Assembly (NCBI RefSeq): GCF_001553265.1
Contig: NZ_KQ960593.1
Span: forward strand, 1 to 64,000
Source of the DNA: Prevotella sp. DNF00663
Lineage (GTDB): Bacteria; Bacteroidota; Bacteroidia; Bacteroidales; Bacteroidaceae
Reading direction: 5' to 3'
Length of the DNA: 64,000 nt
In this document: in pieces, positions 36,590 to 45,582 of the stretch
Position numbering within the stretch: the first letter of the stretch is position 1
Layout of the letters: every line of letters starts with the position of its first letter
Notes under the pieces: generated by a model
Seen by the model: only the letters and a program-made list of their open reading frames with translations
Database searches by the model: none
Told to the model about the DNA's origin: nothing
Position numbers and translations under genes: made by a program

Positions 36590-38155
36590 TTACATTGGCA
36601 TACAACCATGCTTCTTAGTCGGTAAGCTTTGGCGCTTTGAAGCCAATTGAGCCAGTCCTCGACAAATGCGGAAGCGAGTGTTACGTGGTTCGATAACATC
36701 GTCGATGTAACCAAACTGTGCTGCCTGATAAGGATTAGCAAACTTCTCTGTGTACTCATCTTCTTTCTCCATGAGGAACGCTTTGACGTCACCGCCGGCC
36801 TCTTTGATATCCTTTGCCTCTTTACCACAGAGCACTGCGACAGCTCCACTAGCTCCCATTACAGCGATTTCTGATGAAGGCCAAGCGAAGTTTAAGTCGG
36901 CACGGAGTTGTTTGCAGCCCATAACGATGTGGCTACCACCGTAACTCTTGCGCAGCGTAATGGTAATCTTTGGCACCGTAGCTTCACCGTATGCGTACAA
37001 CAACTGTGCTCCGTGGAGGATAACGGCATTGTACTCCTGACCTGTACCGGGCAAGAATCCGGGCACGTCTACCAATGATACGATTGGAATATTGAAAGCA
37101 TCGCAGAAGCGAACGAATCTAGCTCCCTTGCGACTTGCATTTACATCCAACACACCAGCGTATGCTGAAGGCTGGTTAGCTACGATACCTACGCTCTGAC
37201 CATTAAAGCGTGCGAAGCCTGTGATGATATTTTTTGCAAACTTAGGCTGTACTTCAAAGAATTCACCGTTATCTGTTACGGCGGTAATTACCTTGTACAT
37301 GTCGTAAGCTTTGTTTGGATCGTCGGGGATGATTTCGTTCAATAGGTCGTCTTTACGGTCTATTGGATCGGTGCATTCCACGCGTGGTGCCTCTTCTGTA
37401 TTGTTGCTTGGAATGTAGCTCAACAGTGTCTTGATAATCTGAAGACATTCCTCTTCGGTCTTTGCTGTGAAGTGAGTAACACCACTCTTGGTAGCATGAA
37501 CACTCGCACCACCTAGATGTTCGGCATCAATATCCTCACCGGTAACAGTCTTTACCACTTTCGGACCAGTCAAGAACATATAAGAAGTATTCTCGGTCAT
37601 AGTGATAAAGTCGGTCAACGCAGGTGAATACACCGCTCCACCGGCGCACGGCCCCATGATAGCACTGATTTGTGGAACGACTCCACTAGCCAAAATGTTG
37701 CGCTCAAAGATTTCGCCATAACCAGCCAAAGCAGAGATTCCTTCCTGAATACGAGCACCACCAGAGTCGTTCATACAGATGACCGGCGCTCCGTTTTGCA
37801 TAGCCATGTCCATGACCTTGCATATCTTTTGCGCCATGGTCTCGCTCAATGAACCGCCATTAACGGTGAAATCTTGAGCATAGATATATACTAAACGGCC
37901 GTCGATAGTAGCACTTCCGGCAACAACACCGTCGCCAAGATACTGCTTTTTCTCCATGCCGAAGTTGTGGCAACGATGAAGTTTGAACATATCATACTCT
38001 TCAAAGCTTCCTTCATCCACCAACATATCTATTCTCTCGCGTGCTGTATACTTGCCACGTGCATGTTGCTTCTCGATAGCTTTAGCACCACCGCCCAAGC
38101 GAGCTTGCTCACGTTTGGCAATCAGCTCCTTAATCTTTTCAACTTGTTTACTCAT
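36590..38155 (-). CDS. mmdA: Carboxyltransferase subunit of methylmalonyl-CoA decarboxylase / propionyl-CoA carboxylase
   Basis: 521 residues, full family length, with two crotonase-like halves. Typical segments are 'RGKYTARERIDMLVDEGSFEEYD', 'NDSGGARIQEGISALAGYGEIF', 'GPCAGGAVYSPALTDF', 'LVDVPGFLPGTGQE' and 'RKSYGGSHIVMG'. It moves CO2 between (methylmalonyl/propionyl)-CoA and biotin on MmdC, part of propionate formation from succinate in this group. The direction of the reaction depends on the missing partner. A TAACTTTG box lies at 38202-38209 (minus strand). The terminal 'KKHGCMPM' replaces the more usual KKHGNIPL-like end. Confidence 0.93.
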   Translation of the reverse strand: MSKQVEKIKELIAKREQARLGGGAKAIEKQHARGKYTARERIDMLVDEGSFEEYDMFKLHRCHNFGMEKKQYLGDGVVAGSATIDGRLVYIYAQDFTVNGGSLSETMAQKICKVMDMAMQNGAPVICMNDSGGARIQEGISALAGYGEIFERNILASGVVPQISAIMGPCAGGAVYSPALTDFITMTENTSYMFLTGPKVVKTVTGEDIDAEHLGGASVHATKSGVTHFTAKTEEECLQIIKTLLSYIPSNNTEEAPRVECTDPIDRKDDLLNEIIPDDPNKAYDMYKVITAVTDNGEFFEVQPKFAKNIITGFARFNGQSVGIVANQPSAYAGVLDVNASRKGARFVRFCDAFNIPIVSLVDVPGFLPGTGQEYNAVILHGAQLLYAYGEATVPKITITLRKSYGGSHIVMGCKQLRADLNFAWPSSEIAVMGASGAVAVLCGKEAKDIKEAGGDVKAFLMEKEDEYTEKFANPYQAAQFGYIDDVIEPRNTRFRICRGLAQLASKRQSLPTKKHGCMPM

Positions 38156-38268
38156 AAATATAATTATGTATTTTTGGATTTTCGGGATTATATATTCGGT
38201 ACAAAGTTACTAAAACTAATTGAAACTCGGAAATCCATCATTGTAAATTATGTTACACTCGGCTTGTG

Positions 38269-39309
38269 TCAGAGTCCATAGACGCGCAGTGCAGCCAACA
38301 ACTCGTTGTTTTCAGACTTTGCACCGATTGTTATTCGCAGGCAGTTGTTACATAATACCACCTTTGTTCGGTTTCTGACAATGATTCCTTTGGTCACTAG
38401 ATAGTCGTAAATCTGTTGTGCCCCATCCATCTCTGCAAGGAAGAAGTTGGCGTCAGAAGGGTATACCTTCTTGCATATAGGTAACTCTTCAAAAGCCATA
38501 CACATTCTTCGTCTCTCTGCCAAGAGGGTTTTAACCCATTTTTCAACCTCAAAAGCGTCGTTCAAAGCTTCCATAGCTTGTTGCTGTGTCAGCAAATTAA
38601 CGTTGTAGGGATACTTCACCTTGTTAAATAAGTCAATGATTTCTTGGCTCGCAAAAGCCATACCTAGCCGGATAGCTGCACATCCCCACGCCTTACTCAT
38701 GGTGTTAAGAACGATGAGATTGGGATAGTTGGCCAGTTCAGAGCGCAATGTCTTTACACCGGAAAAGTCGCTATAGGCTTCATCGACAATCACAATTCCA
38801 TCGAATAGGGTAATTACTTTGACGATTTCTTCCCTGTCAATATTGTTTCCCGTAGGGTTGTTAGGGCTGCAAATCCAAATTATTTTGGTGTTTTCATCGG
38901 CTGCTTCCAACAGCTTCTCGGCCGAGATTTGGAAGTTGTTGTCCAACAATACCGGGCGGTATTCAACGTCGTTGATGTCAGCACACACCTCGTACATGCC
39001 GTAGGTGGGTGCTATGGCGACCACATTGTCTATTTCCGGACGGCAAAATATACGATAGGGAAGGTCTATAGCTTCGTCGCTACCGTTGCCAAGGAATATA
39101 CATTGGGTCGGCACACTTTTTACTCGGCTTATCTTCTCTTTGAGTTCCGTTTGCAACGGATCCGGATACCGATTGAAAGGTTTATTATATGGATTCTCGT
39201 TGGCATCTAGAAACACATGTGCCCGATGCCCGGAATACTCGTTTCTGGCACTAGAGTAAGGTGCCAAATTCCAAATATTCTCTCTGCAGAGTTCTTTTAA
39301 TTCTTTCAT
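38269..39309 (-). CDS. hisC: Histidinol-phosphate aminotransferase
   Basis: 346 residues, PLP-dependent fold-type I. Converts imidazole-acetol phosphate to histidinol phosphate. Substrate and cofactor segments are '[18 protein letters not shown]', '[15 protein letters not shown]', '[10 protein letters not shown]' and '[12 protein letters not shown]'. The PLP lysine is in '[20 protein letters not shown]'. Third gene of hisG-hisD-hisC, 35 bp after hisD. No hisB follows; the next gene downstream is mmdA. Confidence 0.95.
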   Translation of the reverse strand: MKELKELCRENIWNLAPYSSARNEYSGHRAHVFLDANENPYNKPFNRYPDPLQTELKEKISRVKSVPTQCIFLGNGSDEAIDLPYRIFCRPEIDNVVAIAPTYGMYEVCADINDVEYRPVLLDNNFQISAEKLLEAADENTKIIWICSPNNPTGNNIDREEIVKVITLFDGIVIVDEAYSDFSGVKTLRSELANYPNLIVLNTMSKAWGCAAIRLGMAFASQEIIDLFNKVKYPYNVNLLTQQQAMEALNDAFEVEKWVKTLLAERRRMCMAFEELPICKKVYPSDANFFLAEMDGAQQIYDYLVTKGIIVRNRTKVVLCNNCLRITIGAKSENNELLAALRVYGL

Positions 39310-39344
39310 GAATATCTCTTTTTGAGGGTGCGCGAAACCTTCAT

Positions 39345-40634
39345 CTATTGTTCACCCAGTTGCTGAAGTCTAATACGCATAGCGTTGGCATGAGCTTCTA
39401 ACTGCTCGTTCTCGGCCATGCTAACCACTGCTTTACCTATCGAATAAACGCCCTTTGGTGTCAATTCTTGGAAAGTCACCTTCCTATTGTAGCTATCTAG
39501 GTTCACTCCATTGTAGGCGTGGGCATATCCGTGAGTCGGTAATGTGTGGTTAGTACCACTTGCATAGTCACCGGCACTTTCACAAGCATACTGCCCCATG
39601 AACACACTGCCGGCATTGACAACCTTCTCTGCTAATGTCGTATAGTTTTCCGTGCAAAGTATCAAGTGCTCCGGTGCGTAAGCATTACTTAGTTTCATGG
39701 CCTCGTCTGTGTCATGGACAAGTACCAATTTTGAGTTCTCCAGCGTTTTTGCAGCTACCTCTTTGCGTGGCAGACGCTCTAGTTGAAGTTCTATTTCCTG
39801 CATCACGGCATTAAGTTTCTGTTCACTTGTACATATAAGGATGACTTGCGAATCTACTCCATGCTCCGCTTGTGACAATAAATCGGCCGCAACAAAGGCC
39901 GCATTACTCTTATCATCGGCAATGACGCAAACCTCTGAAGGACCGGCCGGCATATCAATTGCCACGTTGTGGAGGCTTACTTGTTGTTTTGCAGCCATCA
40001 CATATTGATTGCCGGGACCAAATATCTTGTAGACTTTTGGAACGCTTTCCGTTCCATAAGCCATTGCTCCGACAGCTTGGATACCACCAATCTTGAATAT
40101 TTTACTGACTCCGGCGATGGAGGCAGCCACCAATATGGCAGGGTTCACCTTGCCCTCTTTATCAGGTGGGGTGCATAGTACAATCTCTTTACAACCCGCT
40201 ATTTTAGCGGGAGTGGCAAGCATTAATACCGTAGAAAAGAGGGGAGCGGTACCTCCGGGAATATAAAGTCCAACCTTTTCGATAGCTACCGACTTCTGCC
40301 AACAAGTGACTCCGGGGCATGTCTCAATCTTTTTAGGCTTGAAAGTCTGTGCTTGATGGAACTTGGCAATGTTGTTATGAGCCAAGACAAGAGCGTCTTT
40401 CAATTCCTTACTGATGAGATTTTTAGCTGCTTCCATCTCTTCCGCACTGACAGCCAAAGACTCCAATGCAGCATGGTCGAACTTCAGTTCATACTCTTTG
40501 ACGGCTTGGTCGCCACGCAGTTTGATGTCGCTTAATACTCCGGCAACGATGTCGTTTAACTTCGAGACGTCCAAGTGCGGACGCTCGGTTATCTCCGTCC
40601 ATTCCGAAGAGGTAGGATATTTATATATTTTCAT
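39345..40634 (-). CDS. hisD: Histidinol dehydrogenase
   Basis: 429 residues. A zinc enzyme catalysing the last two oxidations of histidine synthesis. Conserved segments are '[27 protein letters not shown]', '[17 protein letters not shown]', '[16 protein letters not shown]', '[16 protein letters not shown]' and 'APEHLIL'. The C-terminal catalytic '[33 protein letters not shown]' is also present. It lies 7 bp after hisG. Confidence 0.97.
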   Translation of the reverse strand: MKIYKYPTSSEWTEITERPHLDVSKLNDIVAGVLSDIKLRGDQAVKEYELKFDHAALESLAVSAEEMEAAKNLISKELKDALVLAHNNIAKFHQAQTFKPKKIETCPGVTCWQKSVAIEKVGLYIPGGTAPLFSTVLMLATPAKIAGCKEIVLCTPPDKEGKVNPAILVAASIAGVSKIFKIGGIQAVGAMAYGTESVPKVYKIFGPGNQYVMAAKQQVSLHNVAIDMPAGPSEVCVIADDKSNAAFVAADLLSQAEHGVDSQVILICTSEQKLNAVMQEIELQLERLPRKEVAAKTLENSKLVLVHDTDEAMKLSNAYAPEHLILCTENYTTLAEKVVNAGSVFMGQYACESAGDYASGTNHTLPTHGYAHAYNGVNLDSYNRKVTFQELTPKGVYSIGKAVVSMAENEQLEAHANAMRIRLQQLGEQ

Positions 40635-40641
40635 TGCTTGC

Positions 40642-41493
40642 TTATAGAATCATTTTCTCGATTGGGCTTACGAGAATGCCTTGTGCTCCGAGTTCCTTTA
40701 GCTTTCCGATAATCTCCCAAAAGCGTTTTTCTTCGAGCACAGTGTGGATAGAACACCACTCGGCATCGGCCAATGGGATGATGGTGGGGCTCTTGATGCC
40801 GGGTAATACAGCCACAATCTCCTTCACCTTGTCTTTAGGTGCGTTCATCATGACGTATTTCTTGTCTTGCGCCGAACGCACAGCTTCGAAACGGAACAGC
40901 ATCTCATTGAGAATTCGATGCTTGTCTTCGTCCATCTTCCAATTGCCGATGAGCAGGGCTTCGCTCTTCATCACGACTTCTACCTCGCGTAGATTGTTGC
41001 TCACCAGCGTACTGCCTGAGCTTACAATGTCGAAGATTCCATCGGCCAAACCGATGCCCGGACTGATTTCCACAGAACCTGTAATGACGTGGATGTCGGC
41101 TTGTATGCCCTTCTCATGCAAGAATTTCTCAAGTATATGAGGGTAAGAAGTCGCTATCTTGCGACCGTTAAACCATTCGGGACCGGTATATTTTATTTCC
41201 TTGGGGATAGCGAGAGAAAGGCGACACTTGCTGAATCCGAGTCTGGAAATGATTTGGGCGTTCTCGTTTCGTTCCACAAATTCATTCTCACCAACTACAC
41301 CTATGTCGGCAACACCGTTTGCTACGCTTTGGGGAATATCGTCGTCGCGCAAATAAAGTACTTCCAATGGGAAGTTGGATGATTGTACGAGGAGGGTGCG
41401 CTTGCTTGAGTTCACCTTGATATCGGCCTCCGAAAGAAGATTCATAGTGTCTTCAAAGAGGCGACCTTTGGATTGTACGGCAATTCGTAACAT
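40642..41493 (-). CDS. hisG: ATP phosphoribosyltransferase (long form)
   Basis: 283 residues. First step of histidine synthesis. 'LRIAVQSKGRLFEDTMNLL' and 'DIGVVGENEFVE' open the catalytic part; 'GIADGIFDIVSSGSTLVSNNLREVE' carries the PRPP loop (here GLADGIFDIVSSGSTL). The C-terminal ACT-like domain (about 205-283) marks the long form, which is inhibited by histidine and needs no HisZ. It heads hisGDC with a complete promoter at 41520-41551. Confidence 0.96.
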   Translation of the reverse strand: MLRIAVQSKGRLFEDTMNLLSEADIKVNSSKRTLLVQSSNFPLEVLYLRDDDIPQSVANGVADIGVVGENEFVERNENAQIISRLGFSKCRLSLAIPKEIKYTGPEWFNGRKIATSYPHILEKFLHEKGIQADIHVITGSVEISPGIGLADGIFDIVSSGSTLVSNNLREVEVVMKSEALLIGNWKMDEDKHRILNEMLFRFEAVRSAQDKKYVMMNAPKDKVKEIVAVLPGIKSPTIIPLADAEWCSIHTVLEEKRFWEIIGKLKELGAQGILVSPIEKMIL

Positions 41494-41519
41494 ATAATAA
41501 TCTAATTCAATTAATTAGG

Positions 41520-41551
41520 CAAATTTACTTATTTCCAAGGATATGTGCAAA
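41520..41551 (-). promoter_or_regulatory. Bacteroidetes-type promoter of hisGDC
   Basis: Minus strand: TTTG (41548-41551), 20-bp spacer, TAAATTTG (41520-41527). The predicted leader is about 21 nt, with no room for a His leader peptide or T-box. Confidence 0.8.
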
Positions 41552-41582
41552 TTAAATCTTAACTTTGTGCCGTTTTAAGAAT

Positions 41583-42791
41583 ATGGTATACACACTTACA
41601 AACAGCAAGCTGAAATACGCCTTATTCATCTTGGTGACGCTATGCTTAATCTTTGCGTCTTGTCAAGAAGCGAAAAAGCCGGAGTTGACACCGTGGGGAA
41701 CGGTTCTAGGAGGTGATACAGCCACTGTATCATCTTCGCTTACATTCAGCGATATGGTGAACAATGGCGAACTGATAATGCTTACGCTCAGTGGGCCGGA
41801 AACTTACTACGACTATCACGGTCGTGGTATGGGTAGCCAATATCTGCTTTGTGAGAAGTTTGCGGAGAATATTGGTGTGTCGTTGCGCGTGGAAGTGTGC
41901 AAAGATACAGCCGAACTTGTTTCTCGATTGAAAAGTGGTGATGGGGATTTGGTCGCTTTTCAGTTGCCCGAAACCTATCGAGGTATAGTCTATTGTGGTG
42001 CTCGTGTAGATTCCGCAAAGACCCAATGGGCTGTACGCGAAGATAGTCGGGAGTTGGCCGATACGCTGAATCGTTGGTTCAGACCGGAATTGTTGACCGA
42101 GGTTAAGCGTGAAGAAGACTTCGCGCTATCTACTCGTAGTGTCGTGCGTCGCGTCTATAGTCCGATGCTCAATCGGAGTGGTGGTATCATTTCGCATTAC
42201 GATGTGCATTTCAGACGCTATGCACCGATATGCCGATGGGATTGGCGTCTGCTTGCCGCTCAATGCTATCAAGAATCTACTTTCGACCCTCAGGCGCGTT
42301 CATGGGCCGGAGCTTGCGGTCTCATGCAGATTATGCCGGGGACTGCTAGTCACTTAGGTTTGCCGCAATCTCAAATCTTTGAGCCCGAAGCCAACATCGC
42401 AGCGGCTTGTAAATACATTGCTGAATTGCGCCAACGTTTTAATGATGTGCGTAATCCCATGGAACAGTCGCTATTTGTATTGGCTGCTTATAATGGTGGC
42501 TTTTTCCATATTCGTGATGCCATGGCGTTAGCACGGAAATATGGTCGCAATCCTTATAGTTGGGGAGATGTGCGTGAATTTGTGTTGAAACTTAGTACAC
42601 CGGCATACTATTCTGATGCTGTGGTGAAGTATGGGTATATGCGTGGCTTGGAAACGGTGGACTATGTCGACCGCATTAGAATGCGATGGGCGCAGTATCG
42701 GGGTGTTGCCGGCGGTGGTATTTCTATGGGGGGAATGTCTATCGGAGCTACTCCGAAGAAAGCAAAAAGGCGGAATCGCTTTCAGATATAA
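41583..42791 (+). CDS. mltF: Lytic murein transglycosylase (MltF-like lipoprotein)
   Basis: 402 residues. The signal peptide ends in a lipobox (IFASC). A periplasmic substrate-binding-like domain (about 55-195) is followed by an SLT goose-lysozyme-type domain (about 210-340). The catalytic Glu231 is in 'QCYQESTFDP', followed by 'SWAGACGLMQIMPGTASHLG'. It cleaves peptidoglycan glycan strands. The start at ATG 41583 was chosen because the TAACTTTG box at 41560-41567 overlaps the earlier in-frame ATG at 41565. It is divergent from hisG. Its stop codon is overlapped by the terminator of the antisense-oriented small RNA. Confidence 0.92.
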   Translation: MVYTLTNSKLKYALFILVTLCLIFASCQEAKKPELTPWGTVLGGDTATVSSSLTFSDMVNNGELIMLTLSGPETYYDYHGRGMGSQYLLCEKFAENIGVSLRVEVCKDTAELVSRLKSGDGDLVAFQLPETYRGIVYCGARVDSAKTQWAVREDSRELADTLNRWFRPELLTEVKREEDFALSTRSVVRRVYSPMLNRSGGIISHYDVHFRRYAPICRWDWRLLAAQCYQESTFDPQARSWAGACGLMQIMPGTASHLGLPQSQIFEPEANIAAACKYIAELRQRFNDVRNPMEQSLFVLAAYNGGFFHIRDAMALARKYGRNPYSWGDVREFVLKLSTPAYYSDAVVKYGYMRGLETVDYVDRIRMRWAQYRGVAGGGISMGGMSIGATPKKAKRRNRFQI

Positions 42792-42879
42792 AAAAAGCGA
42801 TAACCTTCACAGGCAACCGCTCCAAATCTTCAATAGGTATTAGTCTCTTTAAGGTAAAAAGATTGTTTTCAGGATAACG
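42788..42879 (-). ncRNA. Candidate small RNA of about 90 nt
   Basis: A complete promoter (42884-42914) points left. Its predicted start at about 42879 is followed after about 55 nt by a GC-rich hairpin (42811-42821 with 42796-42806: AGCGGTTGCCT-gtga-AGGTTATCGCT). A run of seven T (42790-42796 on the minus strand) ends it, a textbook intrinsic terminator. There is no ATG in the transcript. The 3' end overlaps the mltF stop codon on the opposite strand. I do not recognise the RNA. It could be a trans-acting sRNA or affect mltF mRNA ends. Confidence 0.6.
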
Positions 42880-42883
42880 ATTG

Positions 42884-42914
42884 CAAAGTTAACCTAATTT
42901 TTTTAACTTGCAAA
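42884..42914 (-). promoter_or_regulatory. Bacteroidetes-type promoter of the candidate small RNA
   Basis: Minus strand: TTTG (42911-42914), 19-bp spacer, TAACTTTG (42884-42891). No protein-coding frame starts downstream. Confidence 0.7.
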
Positions 42915-43131
42915 TGTTTCATACTATTTTTTTGCTCAAAACGGACTTTATGTGTATTAAATCGGAATTTTTTAGCAACCGCTGCAAGGACATTGCAATG
43001 ATTTGAGTTTATAAGTTTTTGAATTCGTAAGTTTTTGAGATGATAAATGAGTTATTTAGTTTTTAAGTTTGTAAGTTGCTGAGTTGGAGGATAAGTTCTT
43101 TTGTATTGTCATTCTAACTTTCTTTACTCGA

Positions 43132-43222
43132 TTTACTGCAAGGGTTCGGCAGGGATGCTGCAAGGACGTTGCTGCATTGCTGAAAAGGCGAGGCAGCGAT
43201 GTTGTCGTGGCTTTGCAGTGCG
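43132..43222 (+). repeat. Dispersed triple 22-bp element, copy 5
   Basis: Left flank TTTACTGCAAGGGTTC (43132-43147), units at 43148-43169, 43170-43191 and 43192-43213, right flank TGCAGTGCG. It lies between convergent genes. The AT-rich arm to its left (about 43006-43098) is in the orientation that other copies show on their right. Confidence 0.85.
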
Positions 43223-43255
43223 TTAATAGTGTATTGACGAGTTGATAATATATAC

Positions 43256-43296
43256 AAAAACCGGAGACAGTTTACGCTTATTTCAACTGTCTCCGG
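43256..43296 (-). terminator. Intrinsic terminator of the 147-residue gene
   Basis: A perfect 12-bp stem CCGGAGACAGTT (43261-43272) with 43285-43296. On the minus strand it is followed by TTTTTGTATA. Confidence 0.85.
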
Positions 43297-43366
43297 CTAT
43301 GAATAGGTAGCCCTTTAGGCTATATTTGCTTGATTACTAATATTTCTCTATAGGTGGATTGAGATC

Positions 43367-43810
43367 TTATTTGTTGATAAGGTCATTGAAGAAATTATCC
43401 AAATCGTCGTCTAGCCCACTCATCAAGTCGCCACCTATAATAATAGTATCGTCGTCGGCCACATAAAGTTCGGCTATATTTTCGTTCTCATCGTCTTCCA
43501 ATACGAAACTGTAAGGTTTGAGTAGACCTAGATTATTGGCTATGTCTGCGTTCTTGTGAAGGAAGTCTCGTAAGATTTTCGTCACACACTGATAGAAGTT
43601 ATCATCCTTGTTGTCTATCCATTCTTCAACCACGCATCTTGTTATCTCAACATCGCTATCGTCTAGAGCCAACATTTCGCCGGAGTCTTGAGAGACCTTG
43701 ATGTGGATGTCGGTCATCATTGTGGGAGTCTCGCAAGGTGACAATTTATGGGCAATCTTGTTGAGAAAACGTTCTAATTGCAGATGAGTTTGTTCGGTTG
43801 GTGATGTCAT
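43367..43810 (-). CDS. Hypothetical acidic protein (147 residues)
   Basis: No recognised domain. It is soluble, acidic, with no signal peptide, a helical N-terminal half and several Asp/Glu clusters, and ends with 'SGLDDDLDNFFNDLINK'. It has its own promoter (43839-43870) and terminator (43256-43296), so it is a single-gene unit. I do not assign a function. Confidence 0.75.
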   Translation of the reverse strand: MTSPTEQTHLQLERFLNKIAHKLSPCETPTMMTDIHIKVSQDSGEMLALDDSDVEITRCVVEEWIDNKDDNFYQCVTKILRDFLHKNADIANNLGLLKPYSFVLEDDENENIAELYVADDDTIIIGGDLMSGLDDDLDNFFNDLINK

Positions 43811-43838
43811 ATTCTATATTAGTTTAGATGAATCGTTA

Positions 43839-43870
43839 CAAAAGTAAGATAAAATTGTAAAGCACACAAA
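43839..43870 (-). promoter_or_regulatory. Bacteroidetes-type promoter of the 147-residue gene
   Basis: Minus strand: TTTG (43867-43870), 20-bp spacer, TACTTTTG (43839-43846). The leader is about 23 nt. Confidence 0.75.
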
Positions 43871-43909
43871 CTTATATTGATAAATGTTGAAGCCTTTTTT
43901 ATTTATCTA

Positions 43910-44665
43910 TCAGAGCGATTGCAGGTCTTCGGTGTTATCATTACTATCACCGATGGAGTCTTCGGAAGGGATTCCATTCTTCTTTAATGCTTTCTGAATA
44001 TCGCTCTTGTCGAACGTGTAGACGTGTCCTAAAACGCCGTATGAGACGGTGTGCGATTTGCCGTCTAGGCGGATGCTGCCGATAGAGAAGAGACCGTAGT
44101 TGTCTACATCGAGCATTTTGTCGACGATGGCAGCAGTGACGTGCTTCGTTATGAAGCCACTGATGATGCTCATGCCTTGTGAGAAAATGTCATCATCATT
44201 GTTGGTTTGCTGGTCGTCTATGACTTCTTTTACCGCTTTCTGAATAGCTTCGTTATGGTCTTCACGGCTGGGATTGGTGATGGCCAAGATACCTAGGATG
44301 ATGGCAATAGCTACAAATACGATGCTTCCCCAACGACTTTGCTTCTTTGCTTCGACGATAGTAACGGCTTTTGTTGGCTTTTCAGTCTCCGCCTGTGTCG
44401 TCTTTTCTTGTGTTGTTTGTTCTGTTTGGGGTGGGATGGGTGGCGGAACTGTAGAGGCAGAAGATAATTTAAAGAGTGGTTTTAGTTCTTCTACTTCCCA
44501 TGCCGGTGTCCATTTGTCTAGTCCGGCCGACCATACCAATGTCTCTTGTCCGATGTGCAGGTCTTGCAATTGAACAAGTGTGTAAGGTCCTTTTTGCTCG
44601 TTGCCGACGATGATAAAACATTGTGTCATATGTTGTATCGTTTTATGGTAGGTCTCCACCAGCAT
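43910..44665 (-). CDS. GYF_2 (DUF4339)-domain membrane protein
   Basis: 251 residues. The N-terminal GYF_2 domain (about 13-65: 'FIIVGNEQKGPYTLVQLQDL...TLVWSAGLDKWTPAWEVEEL') is followed by a Pro/Thr/Gln-rich linker. A single membrane helix (about 112-130, SIVFVAIAIILGILAI) and an outer helical domain come next. Function unknown. The start at 44665 overlaps the rnz stop as TAATG, supporting coupling; the internal Met13 (44629) would begin right at the domain and is a real alternative. Last gene of the mazG-lipoprotein-rnz run. Confidence 0.75.
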   Translation of the reverse strand: MLVETYHKTIQHMTQCFIIVGNEQKGPYTLVQLQDLHIGQETLVWSAGLDKWTPAWEVEELKPLFKLSSASTVPPPIPPQTEQTTQEKTTQAETEKPTKAVTIVEAKKQSRWGSIVFVAIAIILGILAITNPSREDHNEAIQKAVKEVIDDQQTNNDDDIFSQGMSIISGFITKHVTAAIVDKMLDVDNYGLFSIGSIRLDGKSHTVSYGVLGHVYTFDKSDIQKALKKNGIPSEDSIGDSNDNTEDLQSL

Positions 44666-45579
44666 TAAACATTGATTATCATGCCCTCTGTTGTCAGTTC
44701 GGTATTGGGGAATATGGCTTTGGCTTCGTTGAGTAGAGTCGATTCATCGTTGTATCTGGCACTGTAATGCCCTAGCAACAACTTCTTCACCTGCCCATCC
44801 TTGGCTACCGTGGCAGCTTGTTCGGCCGTGCTATGGTAGTAAAGACGGGCGCGTTTTATTTGCGAAGCATCGTACGTACTCTCATGGTAAAGCAAGTCTA
44901 CTCCGGCTACACGGCGATGTAATTCTGGCATGTATTTGGTATCACTGCAATAGGCATAAGCCCTTGGAGGGTCGGCTGGTGTTACCAAGCGTGTGTTAGG
45001 GATGAGGTCGCCATCCTCGTTTGTCCAGTCTTTACCGGCTTTGATGTTGTTGATTTGGCTGATGGGGATATGGTAGAAATCTATCATATCGCGACGTATA
45101 TGAGGTAGAGTGGGCTTCTCACGGAATAAGAAACCGCAGCAATCAATGCGATGATTCAGTGGTATAGTCTCCACGCTGACGCCTCGATCTTCATAGATTA
45201 TCTGTGCGACTTTGGTGTCTACGGCATGGAATGTCACCTGATATTCCAATCCGCTGCAAAACATTGGCAACTCTACATCTAGCAGTTTGCCCAGCTCGGC
45301 AGGCCCGTAGACGTGCAAAGGAGCGGTTCGTCCCAGCATGCCGAAAGTGGAAATCATGCCTATCAGTCCAAAACAATGGTCGCCATGGAGATGGGATATG
45401 AAGACGGCATTGATTTTTGTGAAGCCAATATGCAGCTTTCTTAATTGGTTTTGCGTGCCCTCTCCGCAATCTATCATGAAAGATTTGCCCCTCACTTCCA
45501 CTATTTGTGAAGAGGGCTGGTGCTTCATTGTGGGCAGTGCACTGCCACAACCGAGTATGTAAACGCGGAAAGGCTCCAT
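44665..45579 (-). CDS. rnz: Ribonuclease Z
   Basis: 304 residues. A metallo-beta-lactamase-fold endonuclease that trims tRNA 3' ends. The zinc motif is SHLHGDH (62-68). The N-terminus 'VYILGCGSALPT' and the later 'LYHESTYD' (metal ligand region) and 'LLGHYSARY' are typical. Coupled to the GYF_2 gene by TAATG. The upstream lipoprotein stop lies 3 bp before its ATG. Confidence 0.95.
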   Translation of the reverse strand: MEPFRVYILGCGSALPTMKHQPSSQIVEVRGKSFMIDCGEGTQNQLRKLHIGFTKINAVFISHLHGDHCFGLIGMISTFGMLGRTAPLHVYGPAELGKLLDVELPMFCSGLEYQVTFHAVDTKVAQIIYEDRGVSVETIPLNHRIDCCGFLFREKPTLPHIRRDMIDFYHIPISQINNIKAGKDWTNEDGDLIPNTRLVTPADPPRAYAYCSDTKYMPELHRRVAGVDLLYHESTYDASQIKRARLYYHSTAEQAATVAKDGQVKKLLLGHYSARYNDESTLLNEAKAIFPNTELTTEGMIINV

Positions 45580-45582
45580 TTG

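Larger units (their letters stand above)
42880..43366. other. Long intergenic region between mltF/sRNA and the minus-strand unknown gene
   Basis: It holds the sRNA promoter, a degenerate partial repeat (about 42975-43002), AT-rich AGTTTNTAAGTT low-complexity DNA (about 43006-43098), repeat copy 5 and a terminator. I find no coding frame. Confidence 0.65.
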
